Assembly (NCBI GenBank): GCA_965222755.1
Contig: CBDCUK010000001.1
Coordinates: 434,001 to 498,000 of the forward strand
Direction: 5' to 3'
Length of the DNA stretch: 64,000 nucleotides
Origin: JABABV01 sp965222755
GTDB lineage: Bacteria > Bacillota_I > Bacilli_A > Mycoplasmatales > JABABV01
Shown: positions 30,764 to 41,999 of the stretch, in pieces
Numbering within the stretch: the stretch's first letter is position 1
How the letters are laid out: each line of letters begins with the position of its first letter
Notes under the pieces: model-generated
What the model was told of the DNA's origin: nothing
What the model saw: the letters and a program-made list of their open reading frames with translations, nothing else
The model's database searches: none
Program-made: the position numbers and the translations under genes

Positions 30764-32180
30764 AATAATCCTCATTTCTTAATAATTGGTTCTTTTTAAT
30801 AATCTCAACATCTTGTAAAACTTTAGTTTTTTGCATATCGGTTTTTATATTAGCAACTTTAGTTGGGTCATCCCAATCAATGTAAAAAATCCCTCCTTTA
30901 GTTAACTGATTAGCTTGGGGTTGATCAATCTTGCATATTTCAATTGAAAATTGGATTTCACCATTTTTATTATCTGGACTTGATCCTGATGTTTCTTTAG
31001 TTGGGAAATTATGGAATGATACTGGATCAATAAAAAAAGTTAAACCAGATACTCCGTATTCGTTAAAAATTGTTTTTAAATTTGGTGTTTTACTACTGGT
31101 ATCATCATTGATCGCTTGAAGGACTACTTGGGTATATGGAGAATAATCAAAATCCCCGGCTTCTGATATATTAGTTAATTGATCTGTGTATCAATCTTGT
31201 TCAGTATATTTATTGTGATGAGTATTTGTAATACTGAAATCAGATAATGATAAACCCCAATTACTTGATTGTTGAATTAAGACATCACAAGTATAAAAGT
31301 TATTATTTTCAACTGGTGAAGTTGAAATTTGATAATGTATTTTATGATTCGTATCATCAACACTTTTTTGTGTTCCCACAAAAGTGAATTTTGGATTGTT
31401 CATCATTGTTTTTCAGTCTGGTGGAAACTTTGGATCATTAATTGAAAGATAAGTAATTAATTCTTTCATGCTAACAATACTTCCACTAATATTGTTTGCT
31501 CAATTAAAGACAGCTTGTTTAAAGGCGGCTCATGTCATTGTTGGCGTTGGTTTCACACTACATACTCAATCGCTAATTTGATATTTTGCGTTTTTATAAG
31601 TAGCGATAAAATCAGCATAATTTTTTTGTGATTTTGATGTTAATATTAAAGTCACTGTTTTTAATTGATAATCAATTTTAACTTCACCATATTTTGATAA
31701 ATCTCCAGTTGGTAATCCTTCTCAACCTTTTGGTTGTGTCTGAGCAACAATGTTAGCTCAAAGTTCATTAACTGCTTGGGTCACAAAATAATCAAAAGAC
31801 TTTTCACCTGGTGGTCCTGGTTGGATAAAACATTTTCAATCACCAATGACATATTTGGCATTATGAAACTGAGCCACAAAAGTAGCTGAATTTTGCTTAC
31901 TGGTTGATTCAACAATAATCGTAATTGTTTGAGAATCATTATCAATTTCTGGACTTCCTACTTCTGATAGATCTCCAGTTGGTAATTGTTCTCAACCTTT
32001 TGGTTTTGTCTGGGTAACAATCTTGACTAACGATTCTCCTTTTGCTGCTTTAATAAAATTGGCAAAAGTATTTTCAGGTGGTTTTTTAGAACCACACGCT
32101 GTCATCGTTAATACACTAGCTAATGGCATAATAATTGCTGCACTTATAAAACTGCTTCTTAAAGATTTTTTTCATTTCAT
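30750..32180 (-). CDS. module lipoprotein (476 aa), two modules
   Basis: Predicted lipoprotein (MKWKKSLRSSFISAAIIMPL ... MTACGSKK, Cys about residue 29). Two near-copies of the module: TFANFIKAAKGES ... KPKGWEQLPTGDLSEVG ... VIGDWKC and SFDYFVTQAVNELWANIVAQ ... QPKGWEGLPTGDLSKYG ... QISDWVC. Then TWAAFKQAVFNWANN and the C-terminal domain shared with 29657-30763. The KGWE.LPTGDLS string is almost identical across both genes, indicating recent duplication or gene conversion. The last 14 bases overlap the next gene. Confidence 0.8.
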
Positions 32181-32399
32181 TTTATCAACCGTCCTTATAT
32201 ACGATTATTATTTTTGACAAGAAAATTTTATCTTTGACTAATTTAAATAACTCTAAAATTATTAATCCCTAGTATATTTATATTATATAAAATATTTAAT
32301 ATATTTAAAAATAGATAATTTTTAAGCTCTAATTTAGCACTAACTTAATAGTGATATAATTAATATAAGAACTAAACAAAAGAGGAGGTAATTAATATT

Positions 32400-33692
32400 A
32401 TGAGAAAAGCTGGAAAAACAATCATTTCTACTATTTTTAGTATCTCTGTATCGAGTGCATTAATCATTGCTGGTGGTTATTATGTTTTAAGACCTTTAGT
32501 TTATCGAGATCCAAAACCCCCTAGTGATAATTGGGATAATTTTTTAAATGCTGCCAAGACGGAATCTTTAAAAAATATTATCCATAATTCTCCCCCTGAT
32601 AAATGGAATCTGACAACAGATACCATTTATCAAGTTGCAACTAGAGCTAATGTTGATCATCATTCTGTTAGTATCGTTGTTGGTGATTTAACTAAAGGTC
32701 AAAAAGATCAATGAAGCATTGATTATCAAAATAATGATACTTATAATGTTGAAGATTGAGTTCCAACTCCAGTATCAACTTGAGCATTTAGCACTTTTAT
32801 TAATGCTGCTCATGCTAACATTATTAGTAAATCAAATAATAGTAGTGGGATTCAGAAAATTATTGAACATATCAACCCGAAAAACTTTCACTCAATTAAT
32901 GTTATTCCAAACACTTGGAATTTAGTGCAAGATAGTTGAAAAGTTAGTTACAATAGCGAAAATGCTACTGGTATCATTAAATGCAGTACTAATGCTAAAG
33001 ATATTGTGACTCAAGAATTATACACTTGAAAAATTAAAATTGTTTATCATCAAAGTAATCACACTAAATACAACATAGCTAATTGGACACTAGATGATAG
33101 TGCTAGTCTTAATAATTGACTCTATTTTGTTAATACTGCTCAAATAGAAAATATTAATAACATTGTTAAATACAATGCTCCTAAAAATTGAGACACTAAG
33201 AAAGATCAAATCTATCAAATTAGTAAAATCTCCAATGTTGACAAAAAGTCTGTCAATGTCAGCATTGGTGATTATACGAAAGGCCAAAAAAGTAACTGAA
33301 CTATTAAGTATGATAAGAGTATCAAATATAATGTAACTAATTGAAAATCACAAGCAACTTCTAGTTGGGGTTTTAAAAAATTTATTAGTGATGCCCACAA
33401 TAATATTTATACTGCATCTACAAGTAGTAGTGGAACTAGAGGTGTTATTGAACATGTTAATCCTCCAAAATTTGCTAATCTGAAGAAATATATTAAAGCG
33501 AGCAGTTGGAATTTAGATCAAAAAAGTTGACAATTAGATTATAATTTTCATACTCAAAGCGGGACGTTAAAGTTTACTGCAACAGCTCAAGATGATAGAT
33601 ATACAACTACCTATAAATGAAACGTGATCATCACTTATAGTGAAAAAGACAATACCAAATATAATATTAAAAATTGAAAACTAGATGCATAA
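32400..33692 (+). CDS. membrane-anchored module protein with ABAB internal duplication
   Basis: 430-aa protein with an N-terminal hydrophobic anchor (TIISTIFSISVSSALIIAGG, no lipobox Cys). The ectodomain is two copies of a two-module unit: A1 NWDNFLNAAKTES (from about 45) and A2 NWLYFVNTAQIEN (from 239); B1 WAFSTFINAAHANI ... IEHINPKNF (from 129) and B2 WGFKKFISDAHNNI ... IEHVNPPKF (from 322). Each ends in a Trp (NVEDW, NIANW, NVTNW, NIKNW). RBS GGAGG is perfect. The metallothionein-like gene starts 24 bases downstream, so both are probably one transcript. Confidence 0.75.
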
Positions 33693-33716
33693 TAATAACT
33701 AAAGGAGGTGAAAATT

Positions 33717-33830
33717 ATGGCGTGTAAAAATAAAGAAAATTGTCAATGCAATGGGTGTCCTTGTTGCAATGATGATAAATCAAATTGTCAATGTAGTGCG
33801 GATTGCGACAAATGTTCTTGTAATAAATAA
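33717..33830 (+). CDS. metallothionein-like cysteine-rich peptide (37 aa)
   Basis: Tiny ORF with 11 cysteines in 37 residues at positions 3, 9, 11, 14, 16, 17, 24, 26, 30, 33 and 35, arranged as CxC..CxCC, CxC and C..CxC. No aromatic or hydrophobic residues, many Asp/Asn/Lys: the composition of a metallothionein. Likely binds Zn or Cu in the cytosol. An outstanding RBS (AAAGGAGGTG, eight bases before ATG) and an immediate terminator make it a real gene. No similarity to the SmtA/BmtA zinc-finger type is evident, as it lacks His. Family assignment is by composition only. Confidence 0.6.
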   Translation: MACKNKENCQCNGCPCCNDDKSNCQCSADCDKCSCNK

Positions 33831-33840
33831 TTACTTTGTA

Positions 33841-33868
33841 AAAAAAACAACCACTTTTGGTTGTTTTT
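33841..33868 (+). terminator. terminator after metallothionein-like gene
   Basis: AAAAAACAACCA-CTTT-TGGTTGTTTTTT, 12-bp stem and T run, 10 bases after the stop codon. Confidence 0.9.
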
Positions 33869-33902
33869 TTGTATCATATAATTTAAGGGGTGGGTTAAGT
33901 TT

Positions 33903-34010
33903 ATGAAAACTAGTAAAACTATCAAAGTTTGTTCGATTTTAATAGCTGTCTTTTTAGGAACGATTTGTTTGTTAATGATAGCTCAAATGTTGATTAACTA
34001 TTTTAAATAA
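33903..34010 (+). CDS. small single-helix membrane peptide (35 aa)
   Basis: MKTSKTIKVC followed by a hydrophobic stretch SILIAVFLGTICLLMIAQML and a short tail NYFK: one membrane helix with a positive N-terminus. RBS-like GGGGTGG precedes, and a strong terminator follows two bases after the stop, so it is a likely expressed unit. Function unknown. Confidence 0.5.
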   Translation: MKTSKTIKVCSILIAVFLGTICLLMIAQMLINYFK

Positions 34011-34011
34011 T

Positions 34012-34048
34012 AAAAAAAACACTAATTAATGTGATTAGTGTTTTTTTT
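34012..34048. terminator. terminator hairpin
   Basis: AAAAAAAACACTAAT / ATTAGTGTTTTTTTT, 15-bp stem with 7-nt loop; lies between the convergent 33903-34010 and 34080-35105 genes and can serve both. Confidence 0.9.
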
Positions 34049-34079
34049 GTAGTCTGTACAAATCATGAAGATTAAATGT

Positions 34080-35105
34080 TTATTGAGTTCCTAATAATGT
34101 TTTTAAAATAGAATTTATTGTAATGTTATCGCCAGCTAATGTTGTACTTGATACTTTATCAAAAGCGGCAGAATATTTAAATCTGATTCCTAATTGTTTA
34201 GTTGCGCGTTGGTTATGTTGAAACGCTCAAGTTACAGGATCAATCTTAACACCTAAAACTTTAAATGGTGTTCCAGATATTGCTTCGCTATAATGTCTTC
34301 CAGCTGTAGCATCTGTTCCTGTGTTTGATTGAATAAGAGTAAATGTATCTGTTCCATTAGTGAAACAATACGCTTTTTCAACTACTGTATTAGCTTTTTT
34401 ATCAGCTAATGTTTTTAATTGACTTTTAATTAAAGAAGAAGTGCTTGAATTATTAATTCCTCAATCACCAATACCTTTAAAGATTGCTTGTTCAGAAGTT
34501 GTTGTTTCTTTGGCGCTAAATGCTGATAAACCAGCTTTTCTCGCTTTAATATTAATATTATTTAATAATGCACTGTCACCAACACCTGAATATGATGTTA
34601 ATAACATATTGTAATCATTATACACAACACTATCAGTTGATGTGTAAATTGATCCATCATTAACTTTTCCAGTAATGTGAGTTGTTACAGTCTTAGAAAA
34701 TTTAATTTCATTTGAAGGATTAATATTAATCTCTCAATTTAATAGATCATGGTTAGCAGCATTTCTTACTTCAATATGGTAAGTTCCATCAACAAATGGT
34801 AAAGTAAATGATTCATTTACTTTATTAACTAAGATATGTGTTGGTGTAGTTAGAGTTGGGGCCCCTTTGGAAACTGCTTGAACTAAAATATTAGTTGCAA
34901 AACCTTTTTTATAGATTCCTACTAAACTTTGGTTATAAAAAGTAATGTTGTTTTCGTTTAAAACATCAATCGTCTTGTCACGACTTCTTTCAGTCGGTCC
35001 CTCAGATTTTGGATGATAGAAAGCAAAGACTGCTCCCGTTGCTACTCCAGCACCAATAGTTACTCCGGCAGTAGCCATTAAAATTTTATCAATGTATTTT
35101 TTCAT
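34080..35105 (-). CDS. membrane-anchored protein of unknown function (341 aa)
   Basis: Starts MKKYIDKILMATAGVTIGAG then a hydrophobic stretch to about residue 30, an N-terminal anchor without lipobox. The ectodomain is beta-rich looking (LPFVDGTYHIEVRNA, TTHITGKVNDGSIYT) with no family recognised. It directly follows the SGNH hydrolase gene: its start is two bases after that stop, and the Shine-Dalgarno GGAGGT lies inside the last codons of the hydrolase gene. Translational coupling suggests a related role at the cell surface. Confidence 0.7.
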
Positions 35106-35106
35106 A

Positions 35107-37422
35107 TTAAACTACCTCCGGGTTTGTAACTGGTGTGTTAGGTGCTGATAAGAAACCATATATGATAGGACTAATTCACTTAGAATCATCACTAGTTCCA
35201 AAATGAACTGCATTTAATAATGGAAATAATGATTCTGCAACACCATCTAAAAATCCATTTTTTTTGATAACGTTATGATATAAACTATTTCAATATATGT
35301 AATTTGTTTGAATGCTATTTATTGTAGTTCATAATATTTTATCTAATTGATTAGAAAAATATCCATTAAATGGGTTGGAATCCATATCCTGTTTAAGAAT
35401 TAAAATTAACATTTTCATTCCGATAGGCGCAATAACTGGATTTATTCCTTGTATTCCTGCTGAAAGATTATCGGTGCTTTCTTGCGTAGCACCTAATCCT
35501 AATATTGGAATTATTGAACCAGCAAGATTAAACATACCTAAATTATTTAGATTAGTTAATAAATCAGAAACTCATACATAACCAATAGCATTGCTTGAAA
35601 ATACATTTCTTTGTTCTGATGTTGGTGCTGTTAATGTCATCATACCACTAGTTATGTAGTATAATGCGTATTCTGAATTATTTGTTGTTTGAGACGGATC
35701 AGCAATATTCTCTTTTAATTTACCAAAATCACTTAGTAAATCAAAACTAACATCATGTAAAGTAACGTTTGTTGCTTTCCCGTTACTATCTGTTTTTGCA
35801 TATTTTTTAGCAAAGTTTTTCATGTCGTCTGGTGCAACTGTTTTTGAATTAGCGTTATTAGCTAAGTTAATTGCGTTAGCAATTTTACTACGCATCATTA
35901 ATAAAATATTATTAACATCGCTTAAAGAATTATCTAATCCTGTTCAGATTTGAGATTTGTTACTTACATCTAGTGATGCACTAGCAATTTGTGGTTGTAA
36001 GTAAGCAACTGGTCTTGAATCTTTATTACTAATTGGATAACTTGTTGATGTAATATCAGCAAACGGATTATTATAAGATGTAATATCTCCATTTAATCCT
36101 TTTAAACTTTTAGCATTAGTTGCAATTCTTGTTCTTGATTTATTAACAAGAGGACTATTTGGGTCGGTGTTTGTTGATTTTCCAATTAATGAAGATAATA
36201 AGTCAGCTGCTGCTGCACGATATCCATATGGTCCTGGATGAATATCGATACTTACTGGCATATATCAAGAAGCTGGATTGTAATGATCTAGTGTTAAACT
36301 TGATTTATAATCTGAGCCCTTTACTTTTGGTAAAGTAACATTTCCACTTAATTGATTGTTATATAAAAATTTATTTGAATCATCTGTATTAACATAATCA
36401 ACTGAAGCAAATTGGTTCGCAATTACTTTCATTGTTTGATTTAATTGTGAAATGATTTGTTCAACTAATGTTTGTCCATTAACAATTGCTAAATCTAAGA
36501 AGTTACGTAATTGCATTAATGGCATTTCGTATCCCATCATTACGATTTTAGCATTTGGATTTAATGTTCTAATTGTTGATACTACTTTTTTAGTATTATC
36601 TTCCATCACTTTAAACGTTGAAGCTAATTTGATTGGATCAACTGAAACAGCTGTGTTTCAATCAAATTTCTTCCCATCAGCTGGATGAGTAATTTCTTTA
36701 ATGATTTCTTGAATATCTTTAATTCCAACTTGACCTGTCATAAAACTTAACAAAGGACGTCCCAGTAAGTTTAATAAGTTCAGCATATCGTTGGCACCAA
36801 TTGTAATACTTACTAAGTTAGCATTTTTAATTGTTGATTTGATTTTGGCTTCATTACGAAAGTAATTGTTTCAATCATCTTGAGAGATGAATCCTTTATC
36901 AAATTTACCATGATCGGTAATTCCGTTAAGATGTTCTCTATCAATTGTGTTTGGTGTGTATAGATCATCCATACTCTTTAATAAGTTACCAGTTGTGTAT
37001 CCACCAACTGCTAAGTTATCATAACTACCAAGCATTCCTTCGTTTTGTAAAGCACGTGCAGTTCACGCACTATACGAATCACCATAAATTTGGTGTGTCG
37101 CTGTTGTGTGATCAGTTGCTTTATAATTAACGTAGTTATTATCTTTCCCATTGAATAATGTATATCCAGCGGCAATTGAATCACCTAGGGCAACATAGTT
37201 AACTTTTGTATTTCCTTGATTAATAATTGATCCATTGTTATCGTTTGGATCTGTTCCTGAAGAACCAGCTCCAGGATAAGTCGGATTATTGTTGTGAGTT
37301 CTATCGTCTTTAGCACGATTTAATTTACCAGACAATAAAACACTAGTAGATGCTGTCGTTGCAACACCTATTACTGACAAAGCCGATAAACTAAAACGTT
37401 TAAATAGTAATTTTTTTCTCAT
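35107..37422 (-). CDS. secreted SGNH/GDSL-family lipase or esterase
   Basis: 771-aa exported hydrolase. Signal peptide MRKKLLFKRFSLSALSVIGV... without lipobox. SGNH blocks in order: block I VALGDSIAAG (catalytic Ser, about residue 85), block II region NLAVGGYTTGNL, block III IGANDM (about 180), block V DIHPGPYGY (Asp and His, about 393). The catalytic set is complete. A 350-residue C-terminal extension of unknown role ends in hydrophobic segments (SIIPILGLGA, PIGMKMLILIL). Likely acts on host or environmental lipid esters. Several TGA Trp. RBS AAGGAG. Operon with 34080-35105. Confidence 0.85.
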
Positions 37423-37532
37423 ACTTTACTCCTTTTAAAAAATTTAAATTTGTAACAATTTAATAATAGTTTGAATTTCAAACCTTTTTCAAATACATAA
37501 AAATTATACCATATAATAAAAAAATAGCAATA

Positions 37533-37566
37533 AAAAAAACAAGCCAAAAAAGTGGCTTGTTTTTTA
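37533..37566. terminator. terminator downstream of rpoC
   Basis: AAAAAACAAGCCA / TGGCTTGTTTTTT stem with AAAAAG loop, placed just after the rpoC stop on the minus strand. Confidence 0.85.
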
Positions 37567-37569
37567 TCA

Positions 37570-40500
37570 TTATAACTCTGAAATTGTTTGATTTTGAAAG
37601 GCTTTAATATAATTCGGTACTTCTTCTTCTTTTGGTTTTGTTTCTTCTCTTGGAAATTCGTCTTTTAAATTAAAGTCGTATTTTGAGAATTGTTGGAAGT
37701 TAGAACCAGTTCCGGCAGGAATCATATTTCCAAGAATAACATTCTCTTTTAATCCTTCTAAATAATCAATACGTGACATGATTGAAGAATGAACTAAAAC
37801 TTTTGATGTTTCTTGATATGATGCTGCTGATAGGAATGAATCAGATTTTAATGGAATATATTTAATACCTATAACAGTTGGTTTTGCGAATGCTGGTTTC
37901 TTACCAGCTAATAAAGCGGCTTTATTAGCTTTGGCAAACTGATGAATATTAATTAATGATCCAGGGTATAAATTAGTTTCCCCAGGATTAATAACTAGTA
38001 ATTTTGACATCATTTGACGAATGATAATCTCAATATACTTATCAGCAATTTCGATTCCCTGCATACGATATACTCGTTGGATCTCTTTTAACAAGTAATT
38101 TTGAACTGTTTTAATATCAGTAAATTCTAATAATTGACGTAAATCAACTGGTCCATCAGTAATTTTTTGACCAGGAATTACACTGTCGCCTTCTTTAACA
38201 CGGAAACGTGACTCGTAAGAACAGATGTAATCGGTTGTTTCGTTGATTTCATCATTTTTAATCGTTACTTTAACTTTCGTGTTGTCTTCTTCATTAGTAA
38301 TGCTTTCAACAACTCCGTAGTTTTTCGAAATGTGGGAAACTTTACCTCATGGTTTTTTGAATGCATCGATTAATTCAATTAATCGTGGGAATCCCTGAGT
38401 AATATCAGAAGCTCCAGCTACTCCACCAGTATGGAAAGTACGCATTGTTAATTGCGTTCCGGGTTCACCAATTGATTGTGAGGCAATAATTCCAACTGCT
38501 TCACCAATATTAACGATATTATGAGATGCTAAATCGATTCCATAACACATTTGACAAACACCATTAATAACATTACATCCTAAAACAGCACGAATCTCTA
38601 ATTGAGAAATGTTGTTTTTGATAATTATTGCTGCTAAATCAGCATCAATTAATTGATTACGTGAAACGATGATTTCATCTTTATCATTAGTAATGTTTTC
38701 GTTTGAATAACGACCAATGATACGTTCTCTAATTGGCACAATTGTAGCACCAGTCTTAGTATCCATGATGTTTTTAACAACGAATCCGCGATCAGTATAA
38801 CAATCATTAGTTTTAATGATGATATCTTGTGATGCATCAACTAGACGACGTGTTAGATAACCAGAGGCTGCTGTATTCAGCGCTGTATCTGATAGTCCTT
38901 TACGAGCACCATGTGAAGATAGGTAGAATTCAAAGGCATTTAATCCTTCTTTGAATGAAGACTTAACCGGAATCTCTTCAATGTTTTTAACAACTTTACC
39001 AGCTTTAGCATCGGCTTTTTTCTGTTTTGTTGCTTTTGCCATTGATCCACGTAGACCAGCTAACTGGACGAAGTTGGAAATGTTCCCACGCGCTCCAGAA
39101 TCCATCATCATAAATAAAGGATTATCTTTATCTTTGTTTAAGTCAGTAATTAATAAATCTTGAACATTGTCTTTAACATTTGCTCATTTTTGAATTGTTA
39201 GGCGATAACTTTCATCTTCAGTTACTAAACCTTCTTTTTCTAATTCTTTTAATTTATTAACGTATTCTTGACCTTCATCGATAAATTTAGTTTTTCCTTG
39301 CGCTTGTGAAATATCAGAAACAGAAACTGTGATTCCAGATTTAGTTGAGAATTTAAATCCTAAATCTTTTAATGAATCAAGTGATTGTTGCAGAATATGC
39401 GTATATCTTCATCAGATTCTTTCTAATCAATTTTCTTTTGTTTCATTATTAACTAAGTAAAATTGTTCAAAAACTTCTAAATCAATTTTTGCAAAATGTT
39501 TTTGAATTGAAATTGATAAGAAACGAATATGTTCTTCATCAGCATTTAAACAATGACGACGAATTAGATCAAGACTTTTAATATCTTCAATATTTCTAAT
39601 ATCTAGGACAATATTTGCCAATTCTCGTTTTGAGATTTTTGGTTCATATTTAACAAATAATAAATGAATTATTTTTGACATTTCTGACTTTGTGAATGGT
39701 GAGTTAAGTGCTAAGCCTTTTAAGGCAGCACGTGCATCGATTCCTGGAGCCACGAAATATTCAGCTGGACATTTTTCAGAAATATCATTGCTATTTAAAT
39801 ATGGGAAACCAATTGGTAAACTTTCGTTTAAGATTAGTTTTCCAACTGTTGTAATAAATAGACCAGATTTTTGAGCAGCTGTGAAATTATATTTTGTTAA
39901 ACTTTTAGCATCGATAATAACACGAGCATGCAGATCAACTTTTTGATGATAGTAAGCTTTTAGAACTTCATTAACATCTTTAAAGATTAAACCGCTACCT
40001 TTGGCATCAGCTTTCTCTTTTGTTAAATAATAAATCCCTAAAACCATATCTTGTGTTGGTGTAATGATTGGATGTCCATCTTTTGGTCCTAAAATATTTC
40101 TTGAAGCAAGCATTAATTCACGCGCTTCTTTAATTGCTTCAGGAGAGATTGGAACATGGATTGCCATTTGATCCCCATCAAAATCAGCATTAAATGCTGG
40201 TGTTACTAATGGGTGTAGACGCAATACTTTACCACTGATCATTACGACTTCGAATGCTTGAATTGACAAACGGTGAAGCGTTGGCGCACGGTTTAATAAA
40301 ACCGGGTGCTTATCAATTGTTTTTTCCACAATTGGTCAAATATCTTGGTTACGCTCTTCTAATAATTTTTTCGCATGACGAATCGATGATGCGATTTGCG
40401 CTTTAATTAAATTATGAATAATGAATGGTTCAAATAATTTTAAAATCATTTGTTTTGGAACACCACATTGATACATTTTTAAATCTGGTCCAACAGCAAT

Positions 40501-41715
40501 AACTGAACGACCTGAGTAGTCAACACGTTTTCCAAGTAAGTTCTGACGAAAACGACCTTGTTTTCCTTTTAAGTTATCAGCTAATGATTTTAAAGGACGG
40601 CCATCTTTCCCAGTAACTGGATTATGTTTTCGTTTGTTATCAAATAAAGCATCAACTGCTTCTTGTAACATACGTTTTTCATTTTGAACGATTAGATCTG
40701 GTGCATGAATATCAATTCATTTTTTCAGACGATTATTACGAATAATAATACGACGATATAAATCATTAATATCAGTTGTTGAATGACGGCCACCATCTAA
40801 TTGAATTAATGGTCTTAGTTCTGGTGGAATTATTGGAATGTCATTCATGATCATTCATTCAGGACGTTGTTTAGATTTTAGTAAAGATTCAATGATTGTT
40901 AAACGTTTGTATAACTTATCATTTGTTTTTTTACGTCCAGAAATACGTGAACGCAATTTTTCCTCTTCTTCTTGAAGATTAATTTTTGTTAATAATTTCT
41001 TTAAAGCACTAGCACCAGTAGTAATATCTACTCCGGCATATTGCTTTAATAAATTATTATAACGATAGTAATCAATCCCGTAATCTTTCCCAACATCAGA
41101 AGTAGCAATTTGCACTAAATCTTTTAAGTTTTCTTTAATATCTAGGATATCAGATTTAGATAATTTCTTGATACGTGTTTTTAGAATTTCTTCAATCGCA
41201 TCGCGATAAACATTTGGCGCTGTACGAATATCAATAACATCTTTATATTTTAAAGTTTTTAAACCACCAGTATCAACTACGATATGTGATTTAAAATAAG
41301 CAATGTCTTCAGTTTTCGAAAATTTAATATCTAAAATTTTCGCAATTGTTGAATGATCTACTTTTAAAAATCATGTGTGAACTATTGGCGCTGATAGGTG
41401 AATATGTCCCATACGAGTACGTCTTACTTTCGAAGAAAGAATAACTGGTTTAATTGCTTGACAATCTGTTGTTGCAGCACAAACTTTATCTTCGTCTGAA
41501 CGTTTGTATTTTTTTCCACAAACTGGACATTTATAATCTTTAACTGGTCCAAAAATTAATTCATCAAATAAACCTTTTTTCTCTGGTTTGTATGATTTAT
41601 AATTAATTGTTTCTGGACGTAATACTTCTCCATATGATCATTTCTTAATATCATTTGGATGAGCTAAAGAAATTTTAACTCCTTTAATTGAATAATCTAA
41701 GATGTTTTTATTCAT
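37570..41715 (-). CDS. rpoC: DNA-directed RNA polymerase beta-prime subunit
   Basis: 1381-aa product. N-terminal MNKNILDYSIKGVKISLAHP, GEVLRPETINY and an altered zinc-binding motif CPVCGKK ... CAATTDC; catalytic NADFDGDQMA (Mg-binding Asp triad), RLSIQAFEV, and C-terminal DTALNTAASGYLTRRLVD and GEPGTQLTMRTFHTGG (trigger-loop region), read in parts. Many in-frame TGA. ATG 41715 is used because GGGGGT lies before it; an in-frame ATG at 41745 would add 10 residues. Has its own promoter, leader hairpin and terminator. Confidence 0.97.
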
Positions 41716-41797
41716 TAAATGACCCCCACTAATGCGTTTTTTCATAAATTTCTAATAAATCGCTAATAAAAAATACCAATAAAGACAATAAAAACAA

Positions 41798-41819
41798 CTT
41801 CTTGCGATTAAGCAAGAAG
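41798..41819 (-). promoter_or_regulatory. hairpin in rpoC leader
   Basis: CTTCTTGC-TTAATC-GCAAGAAG, a perfect 8-bp stem with 6-nt loop, about 65 nt downstream of the predicted transcription start and 80 nt before rpoC. No long U run follows, so it is more likely a regulatory or stabilising leader element than a terminator. Confidence 0.5.
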
Positions 41820-41886
41820 CATTATTTAACAATCACTATGAATAGTAGTTTATTATCAATATTAATTTTAACATAAATATTAAAAA

Positions 41887-41915
41887 ATTATACTTAAAAA
41901 TTACAAAATTGTCAA
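41887..41915 (-). promoter_or_regulatory. promoter of rpoC
   Basis: Perfect sigma-70-type promoter on the minus strand: -35 TTGACA (41910-41915), 17-bp spacer, -10 TATAAT (41887-41892). The following 25 bases are almost the same as those after the rpoB promoter. Confidence 0.85.
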
Positions 41916-41943
41916 TTAAAAATTTTTATAAAGAATGTTTTAG

Positions 41944-41952
41944 TGTTATAAT
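41944..41952 (+). promoter_or_regulatory. extended -10 upstream of 42000-42698
   Basis: TGTTATAAT, an extended -10 about 48 bases before the ATG. Same 9-mer as upstream of the methyltransferase gene. Confidence 0.45.
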
Positions 41953-41999
41953 TAGGAAATCTATATTATTAAAAAACAAACTAGAAGGGATTCAAAAAT

